From assembly GCF_026898115.1 (NCBI RefSeq), contig NZ_CP114036.1, forward strand, positions 930,001 to 994,000: a DNA stretch of 64,000 nt. The letters are read 5' to 3'. Of this stretch, positions 17,252-25,440 are shown piece by piece. A program made the translations under genes and the position numbers. Below the pieces are notes generated by a model. It ran no database searches, was not told the origin of the DNA, and saw only the letters and a list, made by a program, of their open reading frames with translations. The stretch's first letter is position 1, and each line of letters begins with the position of its first letter. This DNA is from Streptomyces sp. S465. Its GTDB lineage: Bacteria > Actinomycetota > Actinomycetes > Streptomycetales > Streptomycetaceae.

Positions 17252-18040
17252 TCAGGCGTCGTCCTGCTGGCAGTGCGGGCACCACAGGGTGGTCCGCCCG
17301 GCGATCCGGGCGCGGTGCAGCGGACGGCCGCAGCGGGGGCAGTGCGGGTCCGGATCGTCACGCCGTCCGGTGAGCCAGTCCGGGTCGTCCGGCACCCGCC
17401 CCACCCGCACCGAAGCGCGCAGCACCTCGCGCATCGCGGTGTGCAGCCGATCGTGCTCCTCGTCGGTGAGCGTGTTCACCGGCCGCCGCGGATGGATCCG
17501 CGCCTGCCACAGGATCTCGTCGCCGAGCAGATTGCCGAGTCCGGCGATCACCGCCTGGTCGGTCAGGGTGGCCTTGACGCGTCCGTGCCGCCCCGCCAGC
17601 AGCCGGTCGAGCCCGGCCCGGCTCAGGGAGAGCGCGTCCGGGCCCTGGTCGCCGAGGATCCGGTCGACGTCGGCGTCGCCGGCGGCGAGCCAGACGCCCT
17701 GGAGCTTGCGCTGGTCCTCGTAGCCGAGGCGGTGTCCGTCGTCGAGGTCGAAGGCGACGCGCTCGAACCGGCCGACCGGTTCGGAGTCCGCCCCGCAGAC
17801 CAGCCGCCCGGTCATGCCGAAGTGCAGTACGAGCGTGGGGCCGTCGGTGGGGGCGATCAGCCACTTGCCGTGGCGGCGCGGCGCGGCGAAGCGGCGGCCC
17901 TTGAGCTCGCGCTTCAGCCCCTGCGCGGTCACCCCGTGCAGTACCCCCGGATCGGCCACCTCGGCCCGCTCGACGCGGCGGCCCTGGGCGCAGGAGACCA
18001 GCGTCCGCCGGAACCCCTCGACATCCGGTAGCTCGGGCAT
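17252..18040 (-). CDS. Fpg/Nei family DNA glycosylase
   Basis: 262 residues. It opens MPELPDVEGF, so Pro2 (imino nucleophile) and the acidic residue after ELP are present, although the usual PELPEVE is PELPDVE. Middle motif AVIAGLGNLLGDEILWQARIHP is the helix-two-turn-helix. The C-terminal zinc finger has CPRCGRPLHRARIAGRTTLWCPHC. It should excise oxidised bases and nick the abasic site. A second member lies at 44284-45150. No operon partner: it converges on the CU044_5270 gene and is divergent from the phosphatase gene. Confidence 0.94.
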   Translation of the reverse strand: MPELPDVEGFRRTLVSCAQGRRVERAEVADPGVLHGVTAQGLKRELKGRRFAAPRRHGKWLIAPTDGPTLVLHFGMTGRLVCGADSEPVGRFERVAFDLDDGHRLGYEDQRKLQGVWLAAGDADVDRILGDQGPDALSLSRAGLDRLLAGRHGRVKATLTDQAVIAGLGNLLGDEILWQARIHPRRPVNTLTDEEHDRLHTAMREVLRASVRVGRVPDDPDWLTGRRDDPDPHCPRCGRPLHRARIAGRTTLWCPHCQQDDA

Positions 18041-18125
18041 AGCGTCAGGTTACGTCAGGGGCTTACATCCCGCGTCGCCAAGAAACATCCCTTTCGGGTG
18101 GTTTCATCGTATAAAGTACCGAAAT

Positions 18126-19292
18126 ATGCGATGCATGCGCTCCGGCCGGAGGGCGAGCGGTCGCAGCCAGACGCTTTTCGCGGTCACCCGGTGTCTGCCG
18201 TTTCTGGTCCTGGCGACGGTGCTCGGCATCGAGCTCTCCCCCGCCCACGTCGTCTACACCGGCCCCCTGCTCTCCCCGGCCCCGGCGCTGGCGGCGGTGA
18301 CCATGGGCCCGGTCGGCACCGGCGGGGTGGCGGGCCTGGCGGGCGTGGTCAGCGCGATCACCGCCACCCACAACCACGCCTGGGGCAGCCAGCAGGTGTA
18401 CGCGAATCTGCTGGCCCTGCTGGTGGTGGCGGTGGCGAGCGTGGCCACCAGCGCGGTGCGGGTGCGCCGGGACCGTGAGCTGACCCGGGTCCGCCGGATC
18501 GCCGAGGTGTCCCAGAACGTGGTGCTGCGGCCGCTGCCCGCCCGGTTGGGCGCGGTGAACACCGCGAGCGTCTATCTGGCGGCCGAGCGCGGCGCGCGGA
18601 TCGGCGGGGACCTCTACGAGGCGATGTGCACCCGCTACGGGGTGCGGCTGATCGTCGGGGATGTGCGGGGAAAGGGGCTTGCCGCGGTGCGGTCCGCCGC
18701 GGCCGTCGTGGGCGCCTTCCGGGAGGCGGTGCACTACGAGACGGACCTCGCCGAGGTGATGCGCCGCTGCGCGGCCGCACTGGCGCGCGAGTACGAGCTG
18801 TTGGACCGCTCCCAGCTACGGGACGCGCGGGAGCTGGAGGAGCAGTTCGTCACCGTGGTCCTCGCCCAGGTGCCGGACGAGTCGATGGTCCAGCTGATCA
18901 ACCGGGGCCATCCGCCGCCGCTGATGATGCGCCACCGCGAGGTGCGCGCCCTGGGCCCGGTGCGCCCGCTGCCGCCGCTCGGCCTCGAGGAGTTCCTCAC
19001 CCCTCCCCCGATCGGCGTCGAGACCTTTCCGTTCCTGCCCGGTGACCGGCTGTTGCTGCACACCGACGGAGTGATCGAGGCCCGTAACCGCCGCGATGAG
19101 TTCTTCCCGCTGGCCCGGACCATGGCGACGCTGGACGGCACCACCCCGGCCGAGTACCTGGACCGGCTGCGCCAGGCCCTGGTCCGGCATACCGGGGGCC
19201 GGCTGGCGGACGACGCGGCCATGGTCCTCGTCGAGCGGGCCGCCGACGGCACGCCGCCACCGGCCCGCGTCGACCACGTGGGCATGGACTGA
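18126..19292 (+). CDS. SpoIIE-type PP2C serine/threonine phosphatase with N-terminal membrane segments
   Basis: 388 residues from ATG 18126 (ATG 18135 also in frame). Two hydrophobic segments (~18-55 and ~90-112) precede the catalytic domain, without PAS or GAF. PP2C metal motifs are all visible: GGDLYEAM, GDVRGKGL, LHTDGVIEARN and LADDAAMVLV. Family role: dephosphorylating anti-sigma antagonists in partner-switching control. No HATPase or STAS partner lies next to it. The last codons and the stop are inside the 19-bp repeat starting at 19273, so a repeat-number change would alter the C-terminus. Confidence 0.93.
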   Translation: MRCMRSGRRASGRSQTLFAVTRCLPFLVLATVLGIELSPAHVVYTGPLLSPAPALAAVTMGPVGTGGVAGLAGVVSAITATHNHAWGSQQVYANLLALLVVAVASVATSAVRVRRDRELTRVRRIAEVSQNVVLRPLPARLGAVNTASVYLAAERGARIGGDLYEAMCTRYGVRLIVGDVRGKGLAAVRSAAAVVGAFREAVHYETDLAEVMRRCAAALAREYELLDRSQLRDARELEEQFVTVVLAQVPDESMVQLINRGHPPPLMMRHREVRALGPVRPLPPLGLEEFLTPPPIGVETFPFLPGDRLLLHTDGVIEARNRRDEFFPLARTMATLDGTTPAEYLDRLRQALVRHTGGRLADDAAMVLVERAADGTPPPARVDHVGMD

Positions 19293-19380
19293 GCACATGG
19301 GCATGGACTGAGCACATGGGCTGGGACTGAGCACATGGACTGGGACTGACCACGTGGGCTGGGACTGAGCACGTGGGCAT
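19273..19380 (+). repeat. 19-bp tandem repeat across the phosphatase stop codon
   Basis: Five full copies and one partial: 19273, 19292, 19311, 19330, 19349 and 19368 onward. Unit is close to AGCACATGGGCTGGGACTG, with ACCACGTGGGC variants. The phosphatase TGA (19290-19292) falls at the first unit boundary and a TGA recurs in every unit. Confidence 0.92.
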
Positions 19381-19608
19381 AGGGTTGACGCCCTCGCGGA
19401 GCGCGACGACACTGTCAGGGACGGTCACGATGGTCAGCGCCCGCCGTGCGGAATCCCCGCTGAGGTGGGTCATCGGCCCCGGCTCGCTGACAGGCAACCC
19501 TTCTCCCGCGACGGGGTGCCCCCGGGTGACGACCGGGTCTCGTCGACGTGGACGGGACAAGCGCGGTCTCGCTGCCTCGCGAGCCCGATGATGATGGGAT
19601 CGGTGGAG
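19381..19608. other. Leader region before the putative leader peptide
   Basis: No gene seen. TTGACG at about 19385 could be a -35 box for the leader peptide and the downstream gene, but I find no clear -10 at the right distance. Confidence 0.3.
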
Positions 19609-19749
19609 ATGCCCAGGACTGACAGCCACGGGGAAGGCGCCCGTCGGCGTTCCCGGCCGTCGTCCCCGTTCCGCCGTCCCCGTCCCCTGACCCGGCGCCT
19701 GCACATCGATCTGCTGCGCATCTGCAGCGCCTCCAGTCCAGCCGGCTGA
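19609..19749 (+). CDS. Putative cysteine-type leader peptide
   Basis: Short ORF of 46 codons from ATG 19609 (other in-frame ATGs at 19588-19594). The C-terminal part LTRRLHIDLLRICSAS closely resembles the RRxHxDLxRxxSAxC signature of Streptomyces leader peptides that sit ahead of sulfur or cysteine genes. It ends 156 bp before the thiol-transferase-like gene at 19906. Start is uncertain: GGTGGAG abuts ATG 19609 too closely. Inferred role: ribosome stalling or attenuation at the Cys codon when Cys-tRNA is short. Confidence 0.65.
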   Translation: MPRTDSHGEGARRRSRPSSPFRRPRPLTRRLHIDLLRICSASSPAG

Positions 19750-19769
19750 ATCGACACGGTCACCGAGCG

Positions 19770-19792
19770 CGGCCCCGCGCATCGGCGGGCCG
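19770..19792 (+). promoter_or_regulatory. Possible attenuator hairpin after the leader peptide
   Basis: CGGCCCCGC and GCGGGCCG flank a 6-nt loop (one bulged C), 20 nt after the leader-peptide stop and ~115 bp before the next ATG. Further GC inverted repeats follow, so alternative pairing is possible. No T run. Confidence 0.35.
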
Positions 19793-19905
19793 GGTGTGTC
19801 CCGGCACCGCCCCCGGCGGGTGCGCCGCGCGGGTTTCCCTTCCATCGCGCCATCGGCGCCGCCCAGGCCGGCGGGGCCGGGGCTCCTTCACTGCCTTGGA
19901 GAGCC

Positions 19906-20751
19906 ATGTCCGAGACGTCTCCGCTCAGTTCAGGTCCTGCCGCTCTTCTCGATCCCGACCCCTGCCGGCCCCGCCCCCGGACCGCCCCGCCCACTCCGCC
20001 GCACCGCTTCCGCAGCCGCATCGGCGTCGACCTGGCCGGGGGCTTCTATCCGGCGCCGCATCGCTATCGGCTCTATCTCTCCGCGAGCTGTCCGCTGTCG
20101 CTGCGCATCTCCATCACCCTGGATCTGCTCGGGCTGCGGGACACCATCACCACCACCCTCCTCGGGCTCCCGGGCGAAACCCCCGCGGCGTTCGCCTCGC
20201 TGCGCGGTGCGTACGAGGCCACCTGGCACCGCTACAGCGGGCCGGTGGACGCGCCCGCGCTGTGCGACCGCTGGACCGGACGTGTCGTCAGCAATCACAC
20301 GCCCGACATCCTGCGCGACCTCGCCGGCCATCTGAGCGACCACGTCGGAACCGACCGTCCCCGGCTGCGTCCGGCGGCCCTCGCTGCGGACATCGACGCC
20401 CTCCGCGAACTCCTCGACACGGACATCACCCATGCCGCGCGGCAGGCCGGGACCGCGCCCGAGGCGGAATGCCGGGACGCGGCGCTGGAGCGGCTGCTGA
20501 CGGCCCTCGGCCGGCTCGACCACAGGCTGGCGTCCGCGCCGTACGCACTGGGCGACGAGCTGACCGCCGCCGATGTGGACCTGTGGGTGGCCCTCGTCCA
20601 GCTCGACACCGAGCACCGGCTCCAGCTGGCCGCCGACGCGGCCCACCGGGTCTCCCGCCACGAGCGGCTGCGCGCCTATGTGCGGCGGCTGCACGCCCAT
20701 CCGGCCTTCCACACCACGCTTCCGGAGGCCCTCCGGGCCGGTGTGGCCTAA
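19906..20751 (+). CDS. Glutathionyl-hydroquinone reductase-like protein (GST superfamily)
   Basis: 281 residues. N-terminal thioredoxin-like part carries SASCPLSLRISITLDLLGL where the family has CPWAHR, so the catalytic Cys is kept but the following Trp and His are not. VVSNHTPDILRDLAGHL corresponds to the family's VNNESSEI segment. The all-helical GST C-terminal domain spans ~150-281 (YALGDELTAADVDLWVALVQLDTEH). Shorter than typical (~320). Actinobacteria use mycothiol, so the thiol cofactor may differ. GGAGAG lies before the ATG. Placement behind a cysteine-type leader peptide supports thiol-linked control. Confidence 0.78.
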   Translation: MSETSPLSSGPAALLDPDPCRPRPRTAPPTPPHRFRSRIGVDLAGGFYPAPHRYRLYLSASCPLSLRISITLDLLGLRDTITTTLLGLPGETPAAFASLRGAYEATWHRYSGPVDAPALCDRWTGRVVSNHTPDILRDLAGHLSDHVGTDRPRLRPAALAADIDALRELLDTDITHAARQAGTAPEAECRDAALERLLTALGRLDHRLASAPYALGDELTAADVDLWVALVQLDTEHRLQLAADAAHRVSRHERLRAYVRRLHAHPAFHTTLPEALRAGVA

Positions 20752-20759
20752 AGTCCGCC

Positions 20760-20802
20760 GCTCCGGTCGCCGCCGGCCGTGACGGCCGGGGGCGACCGGA
20801 GC
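20760..20802 (+). terminator. Strong intrinsic terminator, probably bidirectional
   Basis: Long hairpin: GCTCCGGTCGCC pairs with GGCGACCGGAGC and the inner CCGGCC with GGCCGG. It starts 8 bp after the reductase-like stop and lies between convergent genes. Confidence 0.85.
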
Positions 20803-20831
20803 GACCAGGGCGACCAGGGCGTTCAGGCCGC

Positions 20832-21575
20832 TCAGGACAGGGCGGCGCGGGCGCCGCCGAACTCCCCCACCGCGCGGGCCACGATGGCCTCCAGCCGGGC
20901 GTGGTGGGCGCCGCGCCAGTAGACCCGGTCGCAGACCGTGCAGCGGGCGAAGACGTCGTAGGTGCGCCGGGTCCCGTGCTGGAGCCGCTCCCGGACCGCC
21001 TCCTTGTCGGCGTCCTCCAGCGAGCCGTTGCAGGCGGTGCAGCGGGTCCAGGGGGCCAGGCTCGGGGTGAACCGGCCGAGGACGTCCCGCAGCTGCTCAT
21101 CGGGACGGTCGCTGTAGACGTACGCCCCGGCCCACAGCTCGCGGCGGCGCAGCAGCCCCCGGTCGCGGGAGAGCAGCACCCGGCGCTGGGCGGCCGAGCG
21201 CGCGGCCAGCTCGGGGTCGCCGACGTCCTCGCTCTCGTACGCGGCGTCCACGCCCAGCAGCCGCAGCCGGCGCGCGAGCGTGCCCAGGTGCACATCGAGC
21301 AGAAAGCGCAGCGGCGCCCCCGGCACCCGCTGCGGGCGGACCACCGGGTGGACCTCCACGGTCTCCCCCGCGCCCGGCACATGCGAGACGGCGGTCTCCT
21401 CGCCGTCCACCAGCAGCCGGCCGACCTCGGTGAGTGGGACCCCGAGCGACTCGACGACATGGCCGAGGGTGGAGACGCCGTCGGTGGCGACCGCCGTCCA
21501 GGGGCGGCGCCGCTCCGGGACGGCGAAGAAACGCAGTTCAGGGGCGAGGCTGAGATGGATCTCGGGTCCGTTCAC
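20832..21575 (-). CDS. Mut7-C RNase domain protein with N-terminal ubiquitin-like domain
   Basis: 247 residues from GTG 21575. Residues ~8-90 look like the ThiS/ubiquitin-like domain (LLVDGEETAVSHVPGAGETVEVHPV). The Mut7-C part follows with FLLDVHLGTLARRLRLLGVD, VLLSRDRGLLRRRELW and a zinc-type module CTACNGSL ... CTVCDRVYWRGAH. Conserved Asp residues match the PIN-like nuclease core. Function in bacteria is not settled; an RNase role is family inference. Monocistronic between a terminator and the YihY gene. Confidence 0.88.
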   Translation of the reverse strand: MNGPEIHLSLAPELRFFAVPERRRPWTAVATDGVSTLGHVVESLGVPLTEVGRLLVDGEETAVSHVPGAGETVEVHPVVRPQRVPGAPLRFLLDVHLGTLARRLRLLGVDAAYESEDVGDPELAARSAAQRRVLLSRDRGLLRRRELWAGAYVYSDRPDEQLRDVLGRFTPSLAPWTRCTACNGSLEDADKEAVRERLQHGTRRTYDVFARCTVCDRVYWRGAHHARLEAIVARAVGEFGGARAALS

Positions 21576-21661
21576 ACCGCCAGCATGCCAGGCGTGCCCG
21601 GCCGGGGCGACGGCGTTTCTCCCGGGCGGCGCGACGGGCCCCGTGGTCGCGGGCCGGGACG

Positions 21662-22531
21662 TCAGCGCGCCGGCGGGGCCGCCTTGGCCCGGTCGCGCCG
21701 TCGTTTGCGGCGCCAGGCGACCATCCGCAGACACTCCTCGTGCGTCACCCGGCCCAGGAGCGCCCCGCCGAACACCACGAATCCGACCCCGACCAGCCAG
21801 GACTGGACGACCAGCACGGTGCCGACCGGACCGTAGGAGACCGCGCTGGAGGCGATCAGCGGGGAGAACACCAGCTGGGAGAAGAACCGCAGCCCCAGCA
21901 GCCCGACGCTGGTGGCCAGCGCGCCCGGCAGCAGGGCGCCCCAGCTGATCCGCCCGCCCAGCAGCAGCCGCTGTGACCACCAGAAGAACAGCACCGTGCC
22001 CACCACCGCCACCAGCAGCCGGGAGACGCCGGGGGCCAGATGGGCGGAGAGCAGCAGATAGCCGATCAGCGCCACGAGCCACACCAGATGGCGCCAGACG
22101 GTGTGCCAGCGGCCCGCGGGCAGCTCCCACACCTTCTCGTAGCCGACCTGGAGCACGGTGCCGAAGCGCAGTCCGAAGATGGCCAGCGTCGCCAGACCGA
22201 AGGCGGTGGTGGACTCCAGTGCCTGCTTGGGCGGGGCGAACAGCCGCTGCACCTCGTCCCGCGAGGTCGGGGAGAGTCCGAGCCCCTCGGCCAGCCACTG
22301 GGCGAACCCGAGCCGGTTCACCGGATCCGCCGCGGCGACCACGATGAGCAGGGGCACCAGGGTGAGAAAGCCCAGGGCGGCGAAGCCCATCGCGCGGTGC
22401 AGCAGCTCGAATTCGCTGCCCCGCCGCCATCCGCGTCCGACCGCGGACCGCTGGACCGCGTCACGCAGCCGCCGCCACCACGCCAGGGGCCCCCGGGCGC
22501 CGGACGCGGACGGATTCTCGGACATGCCCAC
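21662..22531 (-). CDS. YihY/BrkB family membrane protein
   Basis: 289 residues from GTG 22531 (ATG 22525 also possible). Six hydrophobic spans, including LHRAMGFAALGFLTLVPLLIVVAAA and LRFFSQLVFSPLIASSAVSYGPVGTVLVV, as in the YihY family formerly called RNase BN. The first helix and the basic tail are typical. It follows the deaminase stop by 9 bp, so the two are probably co-transcribed. Molecular function of the family is unknown. Confidence 0.9.
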   Translation of the reverse strand: MGMSENPSASGARGPLAWWRRLRDAVQRSAVGRGWRRGSEFELLHRAMGFAALGFLTLVPLLIVVAAADPVNRLGFAQWLAEGLGLSPTSRDEVQRLFAPPKQALESTTAFGLATLAIFGLRFGTVLQVGYEKVWELPAGRWHTVWRHLVWLVALIGYLLLSAHLAPGVSRLLVAVVGTVLFFWWSQRLLLGGRISWGALLPGALATSVGLLGLRFFSQLVFSPLIASSAVSYGPVGTVLVVQSWLVGVGFVVFGGALLGRVTHEECLRMVAWRRKRRRDRAKAAPPAR

Positions 22532-22540
22532 GGGTGCCGG

Positions 22541-23107
22541 TCAGTACGGGTGCCGGTCGGGCTTGTCCGTCCACGCCTGGTACGCCTCGGCACCCATCTC
22601 CGGGTGGATCTGCTCGATCAGGATGGAGCGCTGGTCCATGGGCTTGCGGAAATCGTCGTACATGAACGAGTCGTCGAAGCCGATCTTCGCGGTGGCGGCC
22701 GGATCGCAGCTGAAGTAGACGGCGTCGATCCGCGACCAGTAGATCGCGCCCAGGCACATCGGGCACGGGGCGCCGCTGGTGTAGAGCGAGCAGCCCTGGA
22801 GCATCCGGGCGCGCTCCGGCACCGGGTCGGCGGACCCCTCGGGGCGCGGCACGAGCGCCAGTGTGCTCTCGTCGACGTGTTCCGGGGCTATCGCCGGCGC
22901 TTCGGGGTTGAGCACCTGGATCGCCTTGCGGATGGCCTCCACCTCGGCGTGTGCCGTGGGGTCGCCGGTGAGCAGCACCCGGTTCTGCCCGCGGGCGATG
23001 ATGTCGCCGTCCCGGCTGATCACCGCGCCGAACGGGCCGCCCCAGCCGTTCTCCACCGATTCGGTGGCCAGCCGTACCGCTTCGGCGAGGAACTCCCGCT
23101 TCGCCAT
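22541..23107 (-). CDS. Nucleoside deaminase, guanine-deaminase-like
   Basis: 188 residues. Zinc site of the cytidine-deaminase fold: HAEVEAIR (His ligand and catalytic Glu) and PCPMCLGAIYWSRI (two Cys ligands). Length and the C-terminal IHPEMGAEAYQAWTDKPDRHPY fit the GuaD type (guanine to xanthine) better than tRNA deaminase TadA. GGAGG precedes the ATG. First gene of a likely two-gene unit with YihY. Confidence 0.9.
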   Translation of the reverse strand: MAKREFLAEAVRLATESVENGWGGPFGAVISRDGDIIARGQNRVLLTGDPTAHAEVEAIRKAIQVLNPEAPAIAPEHVDESTLALVPRPEGSADPVPERARMLQGCSLYTSGAPCPMCLGAIYWSRIDAVYFSCDPAATAKIGFDDSFMYDDFRKPMDQRSILIEQIHPEMGAEAYQAWTDKPDRHPY

Positions 23108-23240
23108 CCGCACCTCCGCTCGGCGTTGTCGTGCCTGTGCCGGACACACTGAGGAACGCTCGATTTGTCCAGGAACGTGACCAAGAGTACTCGCCATGGA
23201 TGTCGGTGCAACCCTCGGCCGCGGCCCCGGACCTCACGGT

Positions 23241-23310
23241 GGGTCAGGGCCCGGACGGGGGTCAGGGCCCGGACGGGGGTCAGGGCCTGGACGGGGGTCA
23301 GGGCCCGCAC
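23241..23310. repeat. 18-bp tandem repeat directly downstream of the MauE-like gene
   Basis: Units at 23241, 23259, 23277 and a partial at 23295, consensus GGGTCAGGGCCCGGACGG. The last unit ends one base before the stop codon of the minus-strand gene at 23312. Each unit contains the palindrome GGGCCC. Confidence 0.9.
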
Positions 23311-23311
23311 A

Positions 23312-24172
23312 TCATGCCGGGGCCGTGACCGGGGCACCGCTGTCCGCGTCGATGACGCTGACCCGGACGGCGGGCTCGTCCACCGTGTCCAGGCTGGCCG
23401 CGGCGTCCACCGCGAACAGCACCAGAACGGGCCGCGCGGCCGCGCCGCCCCCGTACACCCCGGCGAACTGGAGGATGCGCCAGCCGTCGTCGTCCCAGTG
23501 GTCCAGCAGCGCCGACCGCACCATGCGGGAGGCGCTCTGCCAGGCCCGCGAGCGCTCCAGCAGTTCGACGGTCGCGGCGAGCGGGACCGCCGCCGACGCC
23601 GCGGTCCCGGCGAGCGGATGTCCGGCGATCCGCAGCCGCAGCCGGCGCAGCGGCATCCGCCACCGGCGGTCCACATCCGCGGTGAGGCCCGTCAGCACCG
23701 CCGCCGCGGCCAGGACCAGGCAGGACGCCGCGGCCGGACGGCGGGCCGCCGCGTCCCACCAGGGCTGCTGGGCCTGGGCCGCCGCGATCCCGCCCGCGAG
23801 GACCACGGCGGCGCGGGCGAAGGCGCGCCAGGTGGGCGGGGCGTCCTGCCGTGCCGTACAGCCGCAGGAGGATCCGGGCGCCGCGGCGCGGGCGTAGCCG
23901 AGGTAGCCGAGGAAGGCCGCGCCGAGGAGGGCGGCCGCCACCCCCGGGAACGGGGTGGCGGGCGGCGCCGGCAGCGCGGCGGCGAGGAGGAGTTCCGCCG
24001 CGCCGAGGACGCGGAGGACCGGCGCGGCCCGGCGGCCGTCGCCCAGCAGCCGCGCGAGCGCCGTACGGGGCGCCTGCCGGGCGACGCCCCGGCCGAACAG
24101 CTTGCCCGCACCGGCCGGGCCCAGCACCCCGGCGAGCAGCAGCGGGGCGAGGGCACAGACCAGGGCGCTCAC
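23312..24172 (-). CDS. MauE/DoxX-like membrane protein with a CxC motif
   Basis: 286 residues from a GTG overlapping the upstream stop by 4 bp. Four to five membrane spans in the first ~170 residues (ALVCALAPLLLAGVLGPAGAGKLFG, AAELLLAAALPA, AALLGAAFLGYLGY). GSSCGCTARQD matches the CxC found in MauE, a protein needed for disulfide formation in methylamine dehydrogenase. The C-terminal ~110 residues are soluble and of unknown family. Last gene of a three-gene unit with a Tat-type protein and a 16-Cys protein, so oxidative maturation of the latter is a reasonable guess. Confidence 0.78.
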   Translation of the reverse strand: MSALVCALAPLLLAGVLGPAGAGKLFGRGVARQAPRTALARLLGDGRRAAPVLRVLGAAELLLAAALPAPPATPFPGVAAALLGAAFLGYLGYARAAAPGSSCGCTARQDAPPTWRAFARAAVVLAGGIAAAQAQQPWWDAAARRPAAASCLVLAAAAVLTGLTADVDRRWRMPLRRLRLRIAGHPLAGTAASAAVPLAATVELLERSRAWQSASRMVRSALLDHWDDDGWRILQFAGVYGGGAAARPVLVLFAVDAAASLDTVDEPAVRVSVIDADSGAPVTAPA

Positions 24173-24864
24173 CGCCGGCTCCCCGCGGCGGGGGCGACCG
24201 TGACCCGGACGAGGTCCACGGAACCGTCGGACGGCCGCCAGGCGCCCAGCACCTGGGCGCTCTGCCCGATGGTGAGCCGGGACAGATCGGCGGTGGGCGA
24301 GGCGCCGCCGTACGAGGCACTGGTCCGCTCCGGCATGAGGTTGCCGACGATCTCGTGCTGCCCGTGGGCGAGATGCAGCCGGGCCTTCTCGATGCCGCGG
24401 ATGGTGGCGTGCAGGTTGACGATGTTGACCCACACGGCGTCGGCGGCGAGGGTGCCGTCGGGCAGCGGGACGCCGCGGGCGTAGAGCCCGTCGCCGGTCT
24501 CGATGTCGCCCGCGGTGGTGGCCCGCGCCTTCCAGACGCTGGTGGCGCCCGTGACCCGCACCCGGAAGTGGTCGCCGTAGGAGCCCGCGACCCGCAGGAC
24601 GTCGTGATCGATCCCGGTGATCCGCCCCTCGGCGAAGGCGCTCTCGGCCACCGCGGGGTCCAGCGGGCGGATGGGCGCGGCGAAGGCGGCGTCGGCGTCC
24701 ACCGCGCCCAGGGCGGTCGCCCCGACGACTCCGGTGCCGAGGACTCCAGCGCCCAGAGCCCCCGTGCCGACGACTCCGGTGCCGATGACGGTGGCGCCGC
24801 GGAGGGCGGCGGCGGTGAGGAAACGACGGCGGTCCAGGGGGTCGCCGGTTCGGTACGCGCTCAT
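24169..24864 (-). CDS. Tat-exported cell-surface protein, DUF5666-like
   Basis: 231 residues. N-terminal DRRRFLTAAAL is a twin-arginine signal. The following hydrophobic part contains repeats of the GTGVVGTGALGAGVLGTG kind, unusually long for a signal peptide. After the probable cleavage near ADAAFAAP, beta-rich segments (GRITGIDHDVLRVAG, DGTLAADAVWVNIVNL, LTIGQSAQVLGAWRPSDGSVDLVRVTV) resemble DUF5666/OB-like modules. It overlaps the MauE gene and lies 13 bp after the Cys-rich gene. Confidence 0.75.
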   Translation of the reverse strand: MSAYRTGDPLDRRRFLTAAALRGATVIGTGVVGTGALGAGVLGTGVVGATALGAVDADAAFAAPIRPLDPAVAESAFAEGRITGIDHDVLRVAGSYGDHFRVRVTGATSVWKARATTAGDIETGDGLYARGVPLPDGTLAADAVWVNIVNLHATIRGIEKARLHLAHGQHEIVGNLMPERTSASYGGASPTADLSRLTIGQSAQVLGAWRPSDGSVDLVRVTVAPAAGSRR

Positions 24865-24877
24865 GGGCGGGCCCGCC

Positions 24878-25300
24878 TCATTCGAAGATGGAGACCGGCA
24901 GGGTGCCGGAGCTCAGGCTGCCGATGGCGGAGAAGGCCGCGGGGGTGAGGTCGATGACCCGGTTGGTGCGGCATACGTCGTCGCAGCAGGTGGACTCGGA
25001 GCAGAAGCTGCGCGTGCGCGGACCGCAGTCGCTGACGGTGACGCAGACGCTCGCGCCCGAGCAGTCGTGGCGCACCTTCATCACGGAACCGCAGCCACGC
25101 CGTGGTATGTCCTCGCCGCACAGATCCGGCCGGGTGATGTCCCAGCACGCCTTGGAGGCGTTGGGCCAGGCGGCCTGAAGCGCGCTGGACCGGCAGGTGC
25201 CGCACGCCCCGCCGCCCGCCGCGGCGCACGGACCCCAGGCGTTGCCACAACAGAACCAGGTGGCCTCGCCGTTCCAGAGTTTGGTCGATCCGCACGCCAT
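24878..25300 (-). CDS. Cysteine-rich protein (16 Cys in 140 residues), possible double-psi barrel
   Basis: 140 residues, GGAGGA before the ATG. Cys occurs throughout, with CC pairs at WFCCGN and STCCDDVC. GCGSVMKVRHDCSGASVCVTVSDCGPRTRSF followed by VIDLTPAAFSAIGSL resembles the RlpA/expansin double-psi beta barrel, where an Asp after VxVSDC is typical. No signal peptide is visible, so export might depend on the adjacent Tat protein in a hitchhiker manner. First gene of the trio. The spacing of genes and the MauE partner recall the methylamine dehydrogenase small subunit, but no tryptophylquinone Trp pair can be assigned. Confidence 0.72.
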   Translation of the reverse strand: MACGSTKLWNGEATWFCCGNAWGPCAAAGGGACGTCRSSALQAAWPNASKACWDITRPDLCGEDIPRRGCGSVMKVRHDCSGASVCVTVSDCGPRTRSFCSESTCCDDVCRTNRVIDLTPAAFSAIGSLSSGTLPVSIFE

Positions 25301-25440
25301 GCCGCAGTCCTCCCGGCTTCGGTCCGGCCCCCCGGAGCAGCACCATCATGCGTGGGGCCGGGAGCCACCGCCACGGGAAGGCGCCCGGTCGGAGTCCTCA
25401 CCGCCACTCGACGATCGTCATGCCGACGGCGGCCCGCCCC

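Noticed and set aside
24878..25300. Methylamine dehydrogenase small subunit
   Set aside because: Cys-rich and next to a MauE-like gene, but no large subunit and no assignable tryptophylquinone residues.
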